Assembly: GCA_003194525.1 (NCBI GenBank)
Contig: NBIV01000052.1
Location: 124,001-188,000, forward strand
From: Gracilariopsis chorda
Taxonomy: Eukaryota; Rhodophyta; Florideophyceae; Gracilariales; Gracilariaceae
DNA length: 64,000 nt
Direction: 5' to 3'
Positions 61,956-64,000 of this stretch are shown piece after piece (the stretch's first letter is position 1; each line of letters begins with the position of its first letter). Made by a program: the position numbers and the translations under genes. The notes beneath the pieces are model-generated. The model was not told where the DNA came from and did no database searches. It saw only the letters and a program-made list of their open reading frames with translations.

Positions 61956-64000
61956 ATGGGCAGCTACGGCAGTTTTGACGGCTTGTCGGCCAGTCCGTCG
62001 TCCTCCGCGGGCGATCAGCCTCCCGACCACCATCCGCTCTACCAACCCTCTTCCGACGCGCAGCACTTCGAGCCGCACGGCGAGCAACCCCCCGCCGGAT
62101 GGGACTACGTGCTTGTCTTTCCCCACCATCGCAATCAATCCGATGAACACGCCCTTCTCTGCGCGCGCGCCCGACAGCGCACTCTGGCGCGTCTGCGCGC
62201 CGCCAACTTCGCGTACGTCCAAACCTGGCTGCCCACTCGAAACGCCGTGCTCGTGACCATCGCCCTCGGTGAAGAACACATGCAACAAGCTGCGGAAACA
62301 CTCGCCATCCAACTCCCATTGCTGCCTCAGTACGGTCAGGGATACCTTCCCTTCACCCGTGATCGCGCCCATGTCTTCGAGAATGAGCTGCGAGTGCAAA
62401 ACGCATTGCCTTACTTCACCCCCGCGCTTCGTTTGCGCATCACAGCCGCCACTCTGGCCGAGCGTGATTCCTGGGGTGCCGCCATACATCTCCAAACCCT
62501 TCGTCGACGTCGGTTTTTGACGCACGCATTCGCGTTACATCCCGAGCCGGATCGCTCTCAACTCGTTCAAACCGCCGTGTACGACCGACTATGGCGCTTC
62601 GGCGGAGCGCTTCCCACCTCGTCGCTCCGCCATTACTTTGGCTCTCGCGTCACCATTTACTTTGCGTGGTTAATCTTTTACGCGCGCATGTTAACTGGAA
62701 TTGCCTTGCTTTCCATCCCGGTTTACATTCTTCTCACACGATCCAATTCACTGCGTGTCATGGACACCACCCGTCTTGTCTTCGGTCTCGCGCTTTGTTT
62801 CTGGGCAACGTACTGGTTTGAGCATTGGAAACGACGTAACTTTATCCTCAATGTCAAGTGGGGTCTCACTTCCTTCAACGACGATGCGCAGAACAACATC
62901 GTTCGTCCCGACTTTCGCGGCACTGAGACAACCGGTTTCTACTGTCGCGGCGGCTTTGTCAATCTTTCCGACATGCGTCCTGAAGCTGCGCCAAGTTTGT
63001 CCTCAAATCCTCTCGTAGAAACCCGACTCGTCTCGTCACATATTCCAGGCGTCCCTGATCAGCTGCGCGATGTTCTCGTCATGGGCGGTCGTGACGACCC
63101 TGACTTTCGCCTCGAGGCACCTGTAACCGGTTTGGTTTTCGCCGATCTCCCGTTACATCCCTTCAGTGATAAGTCCGCTTTCAAACGCCGCTTGTACATG
63201 TCAGCCGTCATAACGCTTTTCTTTTCTCTTTGTGTGGGCGTTGCTTCGTTTAACATCCTTTTCCACAAGGCAGCTATTGTCAACTTGTTCGATACTTTTG
63301 GTGCTGATCGTATCGCCAATTCTGTACCTGGAATTGCTACGGCCGTGCTCATCTCTGTTTCAGACCCGTTGTGGAAGAAGCTTTCGGCCAAGCTTACGGA
63401 CTGGGAGAATCATCGAACCAATCAGTCCTATGAGAATAGTCTTATCGTCAAGCACTTTGCCTTTCAATTTGTGTCCAGTACGTTTTTTTGTTCAACTTTC
63501 TCTTTCGCCCTCTTACAAATCCTTGCCTTTTCGTATCTCTCTCAAAATCTAACGCTCCTTAACGCTTTGTGAACGATTCTCGTTTTCTTTGTTTGGTCGT
63601 GCAGATTATATGTCGCTGTTTTATATTGCCTTTGTCAAACCGTTCACACCGTCTGACCCGTGCATCATTGGCCGTTTCTCTTCCGAGCCAGATTGCATGT
63701 ACGAGTTGGAAACGCAGCTCACCTCTCTACTCATCACAAGGGCAACCATACAACAACTCATGGAACTGGGTGTTCCATCCCTCATGTTCTACGTCAACCG
63801 TTTTCTAAGCCGTTGGAAGAACGAGAATCAGGAGGAAGACATGAGCGAAGAGGAAAGGGAACAACTTTTGGCCGAAGGTGCAACCTTGGATCACTTTGAG
63901 GACAATCCTATCGTGAAGCAACTTGACAAGACTCCGTTCAAATCCACCATCGAAGACTATGGAGAACTCGTCATTCAGCATGGCTACCTTGTTATGTTCG
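61956..64000 (+). CDS. Anoctamin (TMEM16-family) membrane protein, 5' two-thirds, runs off the window
   Basis: ATG at 61956 (MGSYGSFDGLSASPS). Exon 1 is 61956-63477, intron 63478-63604, exon 2 from 63605 to the edge. The cytosolic N-terminal domain includes WDYVLVFPHHRN. LRHYFGSRVTIYFAWLIFYA begins the membrane part (TM1 region), then TYWFEHWKRRN and LTDWENHRTNQSYENSLIVK followed by HFAFQFVSS-N-YMSLFYIAF across the splice, all hallmarks of anoctamins (LTxxENHRT). Exon 2 has the Cys-bearing loop (DCMYELETQL) and PFKSTIEDYGELVIQHGY. Members are calcium-activated chloride channels or lipid scramblases. The calcium-binding helices lie beyond the edge. Confidence 0.9.
63478..63604 (+). other. Spliceosomal intron in the anoctamin gene, 127 bp
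   Basis: Donor A|GTACGT, acceptor CGTGCAG|AT, with branch-like CTAAC (near 63547). Splicing joins TCC A to AT TAT and restores FQFVSNYMSLFYIAF, as expected in anoctamins. It is the only clearly supported spliceosomal intron in the window. Confidence 0.9.

Noticed and set aside
61677..62525. 282-codon minus ORF opposite the anoctamin exon
   Set aside because: Antisense of well-supported coding sequence.

Overview
The window is nuclear DNA from a eukaryote. It holds LTR retrotransposons with target-site duplications, DNA transposons with terminal inverted repeats, a spliceosomal GT-AG intron, and eukaryote-only gene families (MBOAT acyltransferase, PP2C, anoctamin/TMEM16, F-box/LRR). Very few introns, compact divergent gene pairs and a dense nest of Ty3/gypsy and Ty1/copia elements fit a red alga (a Chondrus-like florideophyte). 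That assignment is inference from general features, not proof.

Two domains are visible. About 1-52.4 kb is a transposon graveyard with nested, partly young insertions. About 52.4-64 kb is a GC-rich island of single-copy host genes.

Transposon domain, left to right: a decayed Ty1/copia-like element (minus, 1-2765); a C2H2 zinc-finger gene remnant (2914-3472); structured non-coding element A (3473-about 4385); a Tc1/mariner relic (5286-6674); non-coding elements D and B in tandem (7256-about 8540); a decayed plus-strand ORF (8801-9763); a Ty3/gypsy relic (11870-about 14885) sitting in a Ty1/copia relic (to 17908); a two-gene PIF/Harbinger relic (19742-22161); a 10.5-kb TIR transposon (22816-33321, flanked by TTAT) with a piggyBac-like transposase and an SPT5-like KOW gene, split by a full LTR retrotransposon (26717-32065, TSD GTCAT); and a Ty3/gypsy element (35346-50885, TSD TGTAC) split by a second Ty3/gypsy element (39236-47001, TSD AAAAC).

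The most notable biology is in those last two Ty3/gypsy elements. The outer one carries, antisense to pol and next to its 3' LTR, a 413-aa ORF whose first residues resemble the histone H3 tail, with a possible papain-like C...H...D arrangement and a SUMO-interaction-like C-terminus. The inner one has lost the catalytic end of RT, RNase H and integrase, and carries a 639-aa antisense ORF of unknown function there instead. A second striking item is a family of at least four diverged, 0.6-0.9 kb, non-coding, hairpin-rich elements sharing the start TGTGGTGCAAT and a conserved AAGG-n-TTCG-n-CCTT hairpin. One copy interrupts the gag gene of the outer element at a point where the reading frame can be rejoined without a target duplication.

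Gene island: a coiled-coil protein and an unknown basic protein transcribed divergently; an F-box/LRR-like protein; a DGAT1-type acyltransferase; an unknown single-pass membrane protein divergent from it; a PP2C-like phosphatase; and, divergent from that, an anoctamin with one 127-bp intron that runs off the right edge.
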